Source of the DNA: Streptomyces shenzhenensis
GTDB lineage: Bacteria; Actinomycetota; Actinomycetes; Streptomycetales; Streptomycetaceae
Direction of reading: 5' to 3'
Assembly (NCBI RefSeq): GCF_003688995.1
Contig: NZ_PENI01000001.1
Location: 639,411 to 703,410 of the forward strand
DNA: 64,000 nt
Shown: one piece after another, positions 56,263-64,000 of the stretch
Position numbering within the stretch: position 1 is the stretch's first letter
Layout: each line of letters starts with the position of its first letter
Notes under the pieces: model-generated
Told to the model about the DNA's origin: nothing
Database searches by the model: none
Seen by the model: the letters and a program-made list of their open reading frames with translations, nothing else
Program-made: the position numbers and the translations under genes

Positions 56263-57714
56263 ATGACATCGACTCTGGTCGAGAGTGACCCTTCGTTCTC
56301 GCGCCAGGGCGCGAAGCTCGCGAAGCGCACGGCCGCCTGGAAGCCGGGTGTCCTCCCGTTCCTGCTGCCCTTTGTCCTGCTGGTCTTCTTCGGCCTGTGG
56401 AGCTACCGGCCCAGCTCCACCCTGCTGAGCTGGATACTCACCGTCGTCTGGTCCCTTCCCGTGGCAGGTGTGCTGGTCGGCGTCCAGGGCGCGCTGCTGA
56501 TCCGCCGCCGGGTCCGCCGCAGCGACCGGATGACCCCGCCCGCCCCGGCCGCCCAGGACTTCCTGATCGTCCTGTGCCCGACCATCGGCCGCCACGACAC
56601 CTACCCGGCGCTGGAACGTTCCGTCCTGTCCTATGTCGAGCACCTGCCCGACTGGTTCCCGTACCTGCGGGTCGACATCCTCACCGAGGAGGGCTGCGAG
56701 GCGGCCGAGAAGATCGACCGGCTCGCCGACTCCCACCCCCTGATCCGGGTCATCACCGTCCCGAAGGACTACACCCCGGCGAACGGCACCCGCTTCAAGG
56801 CCCGCGCCAACCACTACGCCCATGAGCTGCGCATCGAGGAGGGCGAGGCCCTCGACTACGTGTGGGTCCTCCACATGGACGACGACACGGGCGTCGGCCC
56901 CGACACCGCGACCTCGCTCGCCCAGTTCATCAACCGCCAGCGCCGCGCCCACCCCGACGAGGCCAAGCACATGGCGCAGGGCATCCTGACCTACCCCCGC
57001 GAGAACGCGGTCAGCCTCTTCACCTGGCTCGCCGACGCCGTACGCCCCGCGGACGACATCGCCCGCTTCCGCGCGCTGACCGGCATGGGCACCCCCGCGG
57101 CCGGTGTGCACGGCGAGCTGCTCGTGCTGCGCGCCTCCATCGAGGCGGAGATCGGCTGGGACTTCGGCCCCAAGGAGATCGTCGAGGACGCCCGGCTCGC
57201 GCTGACCTTCTGCCGCAAGTACCCCGGCCGCAGCGACTGGTTCAACGGCCGCTGCTACGGCGCTTCCCCCGCCAACGCGCGCGACTTCGTCAAGCAGCGC
57301 GAGCGGTGGGCCTGGGGCCTGGTCGCCCTGTGCTTCAACCGCCAGGTGCCGCTGCGCTACCGCTGGTTCCTGTCGGTCTGCGTGGCCACCTGGGTCCTCG
57401 GCCCGCTCCAGCACATCGGCGCCGTCCTGCTCGTCGGCTGGCTGGTCAACGACATGAACACCTCGCCCGCGACCCAGTCCGTCGTCATCCTGTGGGCCCT
57501 GAACTTCGCCTACGTCATCTGGACCTACTGGGAGGGGCTGCGGCTGAACGCGCTCGCCTCCGTCAGCGGGCGGCGCAAGTGGTGGGAGCCGATCGCCGTG
57601 GTCGCGCTCATCCCCGTCTTCTCGGTGCTGGAGGGCCTCGGCGGCCTGCGCGGCTTCACGAAGTTCGCCCGGCGCGAGGAGAACAAGTTCGTCGTGATCG
57701 CCAAGCCCGCCTGA
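56263..57714 (+). CDS. Membrane glycosyltransferase family 2 (polysaccharide synthase-like)
   Basis: The protein of about 483 aa has two N-terminal spans (LPFLLPFVLLVFFGLW, VVWSLPVAGVLVGVQG), a GT2 domain, and three or more C-terminal spans. The domain has VLHMDDDTGVG (metal-binding Asp cluster), the acid residues in GPKEIVEDARLAL and the acceptor-site motif QRERWAWG (Q-x-x-R-W), the pattern of processive synthases such as cellulose or mannan synthase. It probably polymerises a nucleotide-activated hexose and may export it. ATG 56263 is chosen; TTG 56254, with GGAAG five bases upstream, is an alternative. It is first in a four-gene operon. Confidence 0.88.
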   Translation: MTSTLVESDPSFSRQGAKLAKRTAAWKPGVLPFLLPFVLLVFFGLWSYRPSSTLLSWILTVVWSLPVAGVLVGVQGALLIRRRVRRSDRMTPPAPAAQDFLIVLCPTIGRHDTYPALERSVLSYVEHLPDWFPYLRVDILTEEGCEAAEKIDRLADSHPLIRVITVPKDYTPANGTRFKARANHYAHELRIEEGEALDYVWVLHMDDDTGVGPDTATSLAQFINRQRRAHPDEAKHMAQGILTYPRENAVSLFTWLADAVRPADDIARFRALTGMGTPAAGVHGELLVLRASIEAEIGWDFGPKEIVEDARLALTFCRKYPGRSDWFNGRCYGASPANARDFVKQRERWAWGLVALCFNRQVPLRYRWFLSVCVATWVLGPLQHIGAVLLVGWLVNDMNTSPATQSVVILWALNFAYVIWTYWEGLRLNALASVSGRRKWWEPIAVVALIPVFSVLEGLGGLRGFTKFARREENKFVVIAKPA

Positions 57715-57750
57715 CCTTCGGCCGAGACGGAAGACAGAAAACACCTGACC

Positions 57751-58959
57751 ATGCGCTCACGCCTGCCCCTGCTCGCCCTCTTCCCGGTGACCGTCCTCAC
57801 CGTCGTCCTCGGTACCCCCTTCCTCTTCGGCGACCACCCGGTGCGCTGGGAGGCGGGCTCGGCCCTGCCCAGGCTCGTCCTGGACGATTCCCCCGAGGAC
57901 TCCCCCAGCCCGTCCGAGCGGCCCACGGACGCGACAGAGCCCTCGCCCCTGCGGGTCGCCGAGCCCTGGAAGGCCGGCAAACCCCAGTGGGGCGTCCAGA
58001 TCTACTGGGAGGAGGAGCCGCAGGAACGTTCCGACGAGTTCATCGAGAAACAGGCCGAGAAGCAGGCCGCGTACCTGGTCGGCCTCGGCGCGAACTCCGT
58101 GTCGATCTCCTTCCCCTTCTTCACCGAGAACCCCACCTCCGACACCGTCGCGGCCCGCGCCAAGACCCCCTCACCCGAGCGCCTCCGGCGCGTCCTGCGG
58201 GTCTTCGAGAAGGCGGGCTTCCGCACCACGATCCGCCCGGTCATGGACGAGACGGCCCTTGTCAGAACGGGCGACTGGCGCGGCAACATCGTGCCCGCCT
58301 CGGACTCCGCCTGGTTCACCTCGTACGAGAAGCTGCTCACCCCCTACCTGGAGATCGCCGAGGCCGAGAAGGCGAACACCTTCGTGATCGCCACCGAGCT
58401 GAGCTCCATGGAGGGCAAGCCGGGCTGGGAGAAGCTCGTCGCATCCGCCGAGAAGACGTTCTCCGGCGAGATCTCCTACGACGCCAACTGGGACACCTAC
58501 GTCTCCGGCCGGATCGACATGCCGGTCAGCCACCTCGGCGTCGACGCCTACTTCCCCGTCGAGGTCGCGGACAACGCCCCCGTGAAGACCCTGGTCGCCG
58601 GGTGGCACGACTGGCTCGACAAGAAGGCCACCGGCCCCCTCCCGAAGATCACCATCGCCGAGGCCGGCATCGGCGCGATGAAGGGCGCCTACCACGCCCC
58701 CGGCGACTTCTACGCCCGCAGGGCCGTCAACCCCGAGGTGCAGGCCAACTGGTACACGGCCGTCTGCCAGGTCGTCCAGGAGCGCCGGATGAGCGGCGTC
58801 TACTGGTGGTCGATCCACTTCGACGACGACCCCAACACGCCGCCGGACGACAAGACCGCCTCCCGGCTCGACTTCGCCGGCCGCCCCCTCACCGAACGGG
58901 CGATCAAGACCTGTTTCTCCTCGGGCTACGCGGGCCCCGGGACCGACACCGCCAACTGA
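57751..58959 (+). CDS. Putative secreted or anchored clan-A glycosidase
   Basis: The 402-aa product has an N-terminal hydrophobic segment (about 5-27: LLALFPVTVLTVVLGTPF), a Ser/Pro/Glu linker and a TIM-barrel domain (about 75-395). It resembles GH113-type mannanases: WGVQIYWEEE, FVIATELSSM with a likely acid/base glutamate, GVDAYFPVEV, TIAEAGIGAM with a likely nucleophile, and GVYWWSIHFDDD. It begins 36 bases after the glycosyltransferase stop. A glycosidase inside a synthase operon usually edits or releases the polymer. Specificity is not established. Confidence 0.75.
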   Translation: MRSRLPLLALFPVTVLTVVLGTPFLFGDHPVRWEAGSALPRLVLDDSPEDSPSPSERPTDATEPSPLRVAEPWKAGKPQWGVQIYWEEEPQERSDEFIEKQAEKQAAYLVGLGANSVSISFPFFTENPTSDTVAARAKTPSPERLRRVLRVFEKAGFRTTIRPVMDETALVRTGDWRGNIVPASDSAWFTSYEKLLTPYLEIAEAEKANTFVIATELSSMEGKPGWEKLVASAEKTFSGEISYDANWDTYVSGRIDMPVSHLGVDAYFPVEVADNAPVKTLVAGWHDWLDKKATGPLPKITIAEAGIGAMKGAYHAPGDFYARRAVNPEVQANWYTAVCQVVQERRMSGVYWWSIHFDDDPNTPPDDKTASRLDFAGRPLTERAIKTCFSSGYAGPGTDTAN

Positions 58960-58973
58960 CCAGCGAGGCAGCC

Positions 58974-60074
58974 ATGCGAGAAGCCATCATCCTGGTGGGC
59001 GGCAAGGGAACCCGCCTGCGCCCCCTCACCAACCACACCCCGAAGCCGCTCCTCGGCGTCGCGGGCACCTCGTTCATCCGCCACCAGGTGGCCAAGCTCA
59101 TGGACGCGGGCGTCCAGCACCTGGTGTTCGCCACCTCCTACCTCGCCTCCCTCTTCGAGGACGAGTTCCGGGACTTCTCCGGGGACCTGGCGATCTCCTA
59201 TGCCGTCGAAGCGGTCCCCCTGGGCACGGGCGGCGCGATCCGCAACGCCGGAAAGCGGCTGCGCGGCGGCTCACCCGACGCGCCGGTGCTGATCCTGAAC
59301 GGCGACATCCTCTCCGGCGCCGACCTGCGGGACGCCGTACGACAGCACGAGGCGCGGGACGCCGACGTGACCCTGCACCTCACCCGGGTCGACGACCCGC
59401 GCGCCTACGGCCTGGTGCCCACCGACGCCGACGGCCGGGTGCTGGCGTTCCTGGAGAAGCCGAAGACACCGGAGGAGTGCGTCACCGACCAGATCAACGC
59501 GGGCTGCTACGTCTTCCGCCGCTCGGTCCTGGAAGCCATCCCCGCCGACCGGGAGGTCTCGGTCGAGCAGGAGACCTTCCCGCAGCTCGTCGCGGCCGGC
59601 GCTCGCGTCCACGGCCACGCCACCGACGACTACTGGCGCGATCTCGGCACCCCGCTGGCCTTCGTCCACGGCTCCGCCGACCTCGTCACCGGCAGGGCGA
59701 CCTCGCCGCTCGTCGGCCCGCCCGCCGAGGCCCTGATCCACCCCACGGCCACGATCGACCCCACCGCCCGTGTCACGGGCGGCTCCACCGTCGGCCCGAA
59801 CGCCGTCGTCGGCGCCCACGCCGTCGTCGACCGCTCCATCATCGGCGAGCGCGTCACCGTCGCCGAGGGCACCCGGATCCACGAGTCGGTCGTCGACCAC
59901 GACTCCTCGATCGGCCGCGAGTCGCTCCTCCGCCAGGTCGTCGTGGGCTGCCACTCCCATGTCGGCGCGCAGAACGAGCTGCCCGCCCAGCTGCGGCTGT
60001 CGTGCGGCATCCGCATTCCCGCCCAAGGGGTGCGCGTCAGCGGAACGGCTGCCGCCTGCCTGACGGCCCACTGA
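58974..60074 (+). CDS. Sugar-phosphate nucleotidyltransferase with hexapeptide domain
   Basis: The 366-aa enzyme makes a nucleotide sugar. It has LVGGKGTRLRPLTNHTPKPL at the start, LGTGGAIRNA, LILNGDILSG (metal-binding Asp) and VSVEQETFPQLV, then a C-terminal left-handed beta-helix (HPTATIDPTARVTGGSTVGP onward). The layout is that of GDP-mannose pyrophosphorylase-like enzymes, but glucose 1-phosphate uridylyl- or thymidylyltransferase cannot be excluded. The start ATG 58974 has GAGG five bases upstream. It lies 14 bases after the glycosidase gene and would supply the synthase. Confidence 0.87.
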   Translation: MREAIILVGGKGTRLRPLTNHTPKPLLGVAGTSFIRHQVAKLMDAGVQHLVFATSYLASLFEDEFRDFSGDLAISYAVEAVPLGTGGAIRNAGKRLRGGSPDAPVLILNGDILSGADLRDAVRQHEARDADVTLHLTRVDDPRAYGLVPTDADGRVLAFLEKPKTPEECVTDQINAGCYVFRRSVLEAIPADREVSVEQETFPQLVAAGARVHGHATDDYWRDLGTPLAFVHGSADLVTGRATSPLVGPPAEALIHPTATIDPTARVTGGSTVGPNAVVGAHAVVDRSIIGERVTVAEGTRIHESVVDHDSSIGRESLLRQVVVGCHSHVGAQNELPAQLRLSCGIRIPAQGVRVSGTAAACLTAH

Positions 60075-60109
60075 AGTCGCCGGCCCGACCGCACAGTTAC
60101 TGGAGAACC

Positions 60110-62137
60110 GTGACCAGCCATCGCTCACCGGCCGTGCAGGCAGAGCGCCTTCGCAAGTACCGGCCCGACATCCAGGGCCTGCGTGCCATCGCCATCCTGA
60201 TGGTCGTCAGCATGCACTGCGGCATCCTCGACATCCACGGCGGCGTGGACGTCAGCTTCGTGCTCAGCGGCTTCCTCATCGGCAGCCAGCTCCTCGCCGA
60301 GATCGACAAGACCGGCAAGGTGTCCCTGACCAAGTTCTGGGCCCGCCGCTTCCGCCGCCTCGCCCCCGGCGCCGCCTTCGTCATCGTCGTCGTAGGCATC
60401 CTGTCCTGGTTCTACGCGAGCCCCTTCCGCTTCCGCGAGTACATGGACGACGGGCTCGCCGCCTCCGTGAGCCTCATCAACTGGCGGCTGGCCGAGAACG
60501 GCACCGACTACTTCGCGAACGACGGCTCCCAGTCCCCGTACCAGCACTTCTGGTCGCTCGGCATCGAGGAGCAGTTCTATCTGGCCGCTCCGCTTCTGCT
60601 GGTCGCCGTGGCCTGGCTCAGCCGTCTCGTCCTGCGCAACCGCGTCCTGGTGGGCATCGTCCTCCTGGCCGTCGTGGGCGGCTCTTTCTACCTGGGCTAC
60701 ACCCAGACGACCTCGAACCAGCCCCTGGCCTACTTCGGCACCCACGCCCGCATCTGGGAACTCGCCTCCGGCGTCCTGCTCGCCCTGTGGGCACCGTTCC
60801 TCTCCCGCATGCCCCGGGGCCTCGCGGCGGCCGTCTCCTGGCTGGGCCTGGGCACGGTCGTCGTCACGGGCCTGCTCATCACCGAGCACACCCCCCTGCC
60901 GGGCTACGCCGTGGCCGGCCCCGTGCTCGGCGCCTCGCTGATCATGGCCGGCGGCTGCGCCAACCCCCGCCTCGGCGCGGAGCGGCTCCTGGACAACCCC
61001 GTCTTCGACTTCATCGGCAAGGTCAGCTACGGCTGGTACCTGTGGCACTGGCCCCTGCTGATCCTCTGGCCCCACATCATCGACTGGGAGTTCGGCCACT
61101 CCGACCGCTTCCGGGTCGCGGTCCTCTCCTTCCTTCTGTCCATCGCGACCCACTTCGTGGTGGAGAAGCGCTTCCGGGACAACGTGAAGCTCGTCGTACG
61201 CCCGTGGCGAGGCATCCTCACCGGCGGCACCCTCACCGCCACCTCCGCCGCCGCCATGGTGATCGCCCTCCAGGTCCCCCTCAACCTCTCCTTCGGCACC
61301 GCCGGCACCGCCGCCGCCCTCACCGGCTTCGACGGCACCCGATCCGTCGAACAGGCGGTCAGCGAGCGCAACGCCCCCAGGATCAGCGAGAGCGCGCTCC
61401 TGAGATCCCCCGACGACCGAGGCGACCACGGCTGCATCGACCAGCTCCTGGTCACCGCTTTCACACCGCACGACGAGTGCGTCATAGGCGACACGAAGTC
61501 GGACAGGACCCTGGTCCTGATGGGCGACTCCCACGCCTACCAGTGGGGCAACGCCTTCGACGCCCTCGGCCGCGAGCTGCACGTCAAGGTCGTCACCGTC
61601 ATCAAGAGCGGCTGCTCCCCCGAGGCCTACAAGATCACCCGCGAGGACCTCGGCCGCGAGTACACCGAGTGCACCACCTGGCGCAGGTCCGCCCTCTCCT
61701 ACATCAAGAAGCTCAAGCCCGATGTCGTCGCCGTCGCCAACCGCGTCCAGTGGACCACCACCCGCAAGGGCGCAGAGGAGACCTTCAAGACGCTCCAGAA
61801 GACTGGCGCGGACCTGGTCTACCTGACCGACACTCCGAAGCCGGCGTTCAGCGTCCCGGACTGCCTCGCCGAGAACTCCAGCAATCCCGGCATGTGCACC
61901 CTGAAGTCGGAAGCCGCCGTCGACCTCGCCGACTTCCGCATCCTGGAACGTCAGGTGGCCGAGGAACACGGCGCCGACGTCATCAACACCCTCCCCGCCT
62001 TCTGCGCCGACGGCTACTGCCCCGCCGTCATCGGCGGACACGTCGTCTACTGGGACAACAGCCATATGACCGGCGGCTACGCCACCTCGCTGGCCCCGTT
62101 CCTGAAGCCGACCTTCAAGAGGATCCTGTCCGGCTGA
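60110..62137 (+). CDS. Membrane acyltransferase, AT3 plus SGNH domain
   Basis: The 675-aa protein O-acylates a polysaccharide. The N-terminal AT3 part (about 15-355) has about ten spans, [40 protein letters not shown] and [11 protein letters not shown]. The C-terminal outer SGNH domain (about 440-675) has [10 protein letters not shown] and the late [10 protein letters not shown], so the catalytic Ser/Asp/His are present. OafA-type enzymes of this kind usually acetylate cell-surface sugars. The start is GTG 60110 with GGAG upstream. It is last in the operon, and its 3' end overlaps the convergent truA by 23 bases. Confidence 0.9.
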   Translation: MTSHRSPAVQAERLRKYRPDIQGLRAIAILMVVSMHCGILDIHGGVDVSFVLSGFLIGSQLLAEIDKTGKVSLTKFWARRFRRLAPGAAFVIVVVGILSWFYASPFRFREYMDDGLAASVSLINWRLAENGTDYFANDGSQSPYQHFWSLGIEEQFYLAAPLLLVAVAWLSRLVLRNRVLVGIVLLAVVGGSFYLGYTQTTSNQPLAYFGTHARIWELASGVLLALWAPFLSRMPRGLAAAVSWLGLGTVVVTGLLITEHTPLPGYAVAGPVLGASLIMAGGCANPRLGAERLLDNPVFDFIGKVSYGWYLWHWPLLILWPHIIDWEFGHSDRFRVAVLSFLLSIATHFVVEKRFRDNVKLVVRPWRGILTGGTLTATSAAAMVIALQVPLNLSFGTAGTAAALTGFDGTRSVEQAVSERNAPRISESALLRSPDDRGDHGCIDQLLVTAFTPHDECVIGDTKSDRTLVLMGDSHAYQWGNAFDALGRELHVKVVTVIKSGCSPEAYKITREDLGREYTECTTWRRSALSYIKKLKPDVVAVANRVQWTTTRKGAEETFKTLQKTGADLVYLTDTPKPAFSVPDCLAENSSNPGMCTLKSEAAVDLADFRILERQVAEEHGADVINTLPAFCADGYCPAVIGGHVVYWDNSHMTGGYATSLAPFLKPTFKRILSG

Positions 62138-62984
62138 CCCCGTGCACCACCCCGCGCACCCGGCGGGCCTGCGACTGCCGCTCCGCGAGCAACTCGTCCG
62201 CCGGGTAAGCGACTTCCTCCAGGGTCAGCCCATGAGGCCGTACGACGTGTACGGCGCTGTCGCGCACCCCGGCATCGAGCACCTTCCGGGGCCACTCCAC
62301 CCCGCGGTGCCCGTCGCCCACGAACAGCAGCGCGCCCACCATGGACCGCACCTGGTTGTGGCAGAAGGCGTCGGCCCTGACCTCGATCTCCACGATGCCG
62401 TCCGTCCGCCGGCGCACCCCGAAGGCGAGGATCTCGCGGACCGTCGTCGCCCCCTCGCGCCGCTTCGCGTACGCCGCGAAGTCGTGCTCCCCGATCAGGG
62501 ACTTCGCAGCGGCGTCCATCACGGCGACGTCCAACGCCCAGTCGTGCCAGAGCACATGGCCCCGCAGCAGCGGATCCACCCCGCCCGGCCGGTCCCCGAC
62601 CCGGTAGACATAGCGGCGCCACAGCGCGGCGAACCGCGCGTCGAACCCGGCCGGCGCCTCGGTGAGCGCCCACACCCGTATGTCCTTCGGCAACCGCCCG
62701 GCGAGCCGCCTCAGCAGCTTCTCCCGGTGCTCCGCCCACAGCCCCGCGGGCAGGTCCACATGGGCCACCTGGCCGCGCGCGTGCACCCCGGCGTCCGTCC
62801 GCCCGGCCACGGTCAGCTCGTGCGTGGTGTCCCCGGACCGGGTGACGGTCCGCAGCGCGTCCTCGATCTCCCCCTGCACGGTCCGGCGTCCCCCGGCCTG
62901 CTTGGCCCACCCGGAGAAGTCGGTGCCGTCGTAGGACAGATCGAGGCGCACCCGTACACGACCGGGCAGTACTTCGTCACTCAC
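62115..62984 (-). CDS. truA: tRNA pseudouridine(38-40) synthase TruA
   Basis: TruA converts U38, U39 and U40 of many tRNAs to pseudouridine. The 289-aa product has [17 protein letters not shown] at the start, the catalytic aspartate in [12 protein letters not shown] (about 61-72), RRYVYRV, and the C-terminal [15 protein letters not shown]. The start is GTG 62984 with GAGG upstream. The C-terminal tail is slightly long and basic. It is downstream of rplQ beyond a terminator, and its end overlaps the acyltransferase gene on the other strand. Confidence 0.95.
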   Translation of the reverse strand: MSDEVLPGRVRVRLDLSYDGTDFSGWAKQAGGRRTVQGEIEDALRTVTRSGDTTHELTVAGRTDAGVHARGQVAHVDLPAGLWAEHREKLLRRLAGRLPKDIRVWALTEAPAGFDARFAALWRRYVYRVGDRPGGVDPLLRGHVLWHDWALDVAVMDAAAKSLIGEHDFAAYAKRREGATTVREILAFGVRRRTDGIVEIEVRADAFCHNQVRSMVGALLFVGDGHRGVEWPRKVLDAGVRDSAVHVVRPHGLTLEEVAYPADELLAERQSQARRVRGVVHGVSRTGSS

Positions 62985-63008
62985 CCCTAGATCCTCTCAG
63001 GTACGCGA

Positions 63009-63040
63009 AAGCGGGCCCGCCCCGAAGGGTGGACCCGCTT
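63009..63040 (-). terminator. Terminator after rplQ
   Basis: On the minus strand AAGCGGGTCCACCC pairs with GGGCGGGCCCGCTT around a TTCG tetraloop, with one mismatch and one wobble, and is followed by TTC. It lies about 20 bases past the rplQ stop. Confidence 0.85.
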
Positions 63041-63058
63041 CCGGCGTCAGGCGGAGCC

Positions 63059-63589
63059 TCAGGCGTCCTTCGACTCCTCGGCAGCGGCCTCCTCGGCCGG
63101 CTTGGCGTCCTCGACGGCCTCGACGGCCTCGTCGGACTTGGCCTCGACGGCCTCCTCCTTCTTGAGGGCGTCTTCCTTGACCGCACGCTTGGTGGCGGCC
63201 TCCGCCTCACCGGTCGCCTGCTGGGCGACGGTCAGCGACTCGACCAGCTCGATGACGGCCATGGGCGCGTTGTCGCCACGGCGGTTACCGATCTTGGTGA
63301 TGCGGGTGTAGCCACCGGGGCGGTTCTCGTAGCGCGGGCCGATCTCGGTGAAGAGCGTGTGGACGATGCCCTTGTCCGTGATGACCTGGAGCACCTGACG
63401 GCGGTTGTGAAGGTCGCCCTTCTTCGCCTTGGTGATCAGACGCTCCGCGTACGGGCGCAGGCGGCGGGCCTTCGCCTCGGTGGTGGTGATACGACCGTGC
63501 TCGAAGAGGCTCTTCGCCAGGTTGGCGAGGAGCAGCTTCTCGTGCGCGGCACTGCCGCCCAGACGGGCACCCTTGGTGGGCTTCGGCAT
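63059..63589 (-). CDS. rplQ: 50S ribosomal protein bL17
   Basis: This large-subunit protein has 176 aa. The core (1-120) reads [39 protein letters not shown] and [20 protein letters not shown]. The C-terminal extension (about 121-176) is an Ala/Glu/Lys-rich tail typical of actinobacterial L17. The start ATG 63589 has AGGAGAAG upstream. It follows rpoA in the usual order. Confidence 0.97.
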   Translation of the reverse strand: MPKPTKGARLGGSAAHEKLLLANLAKSLFEHGRITTTEAKARRLRPYAERLITKAKKGDLHNRRQVLQVITDKGIVHTLFTEIGPRYENRPGGYTRITKIGNRRGDNAPMAVIELVESLTVAQQATGEAEAATKRAVKEDALKKEEAVEAKSDEAVEAVEDAKPAEEAAAEESKDA

Positions 63590-63700
63590 GTTCTTCTCCT
63601 GTGTCTCTGCCCCGGCCGTGTCAGGTACCGAAGTCAGTATCCGAGCGAGCGGTTGCCCGTCGGAGATCCGGGCGCCCGTTCAGGCACCCGGAGGGTCCAC

Positions 63701-63743
63701 GCGCCCCCCGAAGGGACGCGGGGAACCGCGCGACCGGCCACAA
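63701..63743 (+). repeat. Dispersed GC hairpin repeat (copy in rpoA-rplQ gap)
   Basis: CGCCCCCCGAAGGGACGCG followed by GGGAACCGCGCGACCGGCC is a diverged copy of the module seen at 16705-16750 and 40190-40560. Confidence 0.65.
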
Positions 63744-63758
63744 GGACCGGCAGCCGAA

Positions 63759-64000
63759 TCAGTACTGCTCGGTCTCCACGAAACCGGCATCCGCGTCGTC
63801 ATCGGCACCGAACGCGTCGGCCGCAGCGGTCGGGTCGAATCCGGGCGGGCTGTCCTTCAGAGCCAGGCCCATTCCGGCCAGCTTCGCCTTGACCTCGTCG
63901 ATCGACTTCGCACCGAAGTTGCGGATGTCGAGCAGGTCGGCCTCGGAGCGCGCCAGGAGCTCACCCACGGAGTGGACGCCCTCACGCTTGAGGCAGTTGT
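63759..64000 (-). CDS. rpoA: RNA polymerase alpha subunit, C-terminal part
   Basis: The last 80 or so residues of the alpha subunit are present; the gene runs past the window edge. It shows the alpha C-terminal domain: [40 protein letters not shown] and the acidic tail ending ETEQY. This domain binds UP elements and activators. The position upstream of rplQ is the standard order. Confidence 0.95.
   Translation of the reverse strand, partial: NCLKREGVHSVGELLARSEADLLDIRNFGAKSIDEVKAKLAGMGLALKDSPPGFDPTAAADAFGADDDADAGFVETEQY

Overview
The window looks like about 64 kb of a Streptomyces core chromosome. G+C is very high, GTG starts are common, neighbouring genes often overlap by four bases (GTGA), and developmental genes typical of the genus are present: bldM, whiD, and shbA, which encodes the sigma factor that drives hrdB. 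From memory, the gene order follows Streptomyces coelicolor SCO4729 to SCO4779 read backwards, with accessory inserts. All assignments come from reading the sequence; no database search was run.

Layout. (1) 1-8.4 kb: four tandem receptor-like Ser/Thr kinases on the minus strand with a related extracellular C-terminal domain. The third has lost its catalytic residues and is a pseudokinase. (2) 8.7-16.6 kb: glpD, a nucleotide-sugar dehydrogenase homologue without its catalytic residues, a gene-poor stretch with a 160-bp tandem repeat, guaB3, guaB and shbA. (3) 16.8-18.3 kb: a 160-bp MITE-like element ending in the bldM stop codon, then divergent bldM and whiD. (4) 18.4-28.7 kb: a LysR regulator, MOSC protein, SDR and SnoaL-like protein; groES-groEL1 under two CIRCE operators; two polysaccharide deacetylases; a THUMP-like methyltransferase; an LCP protein. 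(5) 28.8-36.9 kb: a xylan-use island with a GH10-CBM2 xylanase, a LacI regulator, a xylo-oligosaccharide ABC importer and a GH3 beta-xylosidase. It shares a CGAA-N3-TTCG operator and carries two TTA (bldA) codons. (6) 37-46 kb: tsaD-rimI-tsaB, a dispersed-repeat array, tsaE, an alpha/beta hydrolase, alr, nnr and acpS. (7) 46-53.4 kb: a decayed gene, glmS, coaA, a DUF389 protein, glmM, rpsI and rplM. (8) 53.7-62.1 kb: an exported membrane protein, a GH26 enzyme, and an apparent operon for an acylated surface polysaccharide (glycosyltransferase, glycosidase, nucleotidyltransferase, acyltransferase). (9) 62.1-64 kb: truA, rplQ and the C-terminal end of rpoA, which runs off the window.

How the parts fit. 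GlmS and GlmM feed UDP-GlcNAc synthesis, Alr supplies D-alanine, and the LCP and deacetylase proteins act on the envelope. TsaB, TsaD and TsaE make t6A on tRNA. The xylanase, importer and xylosidase form a full extracellular-to-cytoplasmic route for xylan. The least explained items are the 160-bp tandem repeat with covarying hairpins (12.0-12.6 kb), the pseudokinase, the dehydrogenase homologue, the MITE at bldM, and the polysaccharide operon with a structured leader.
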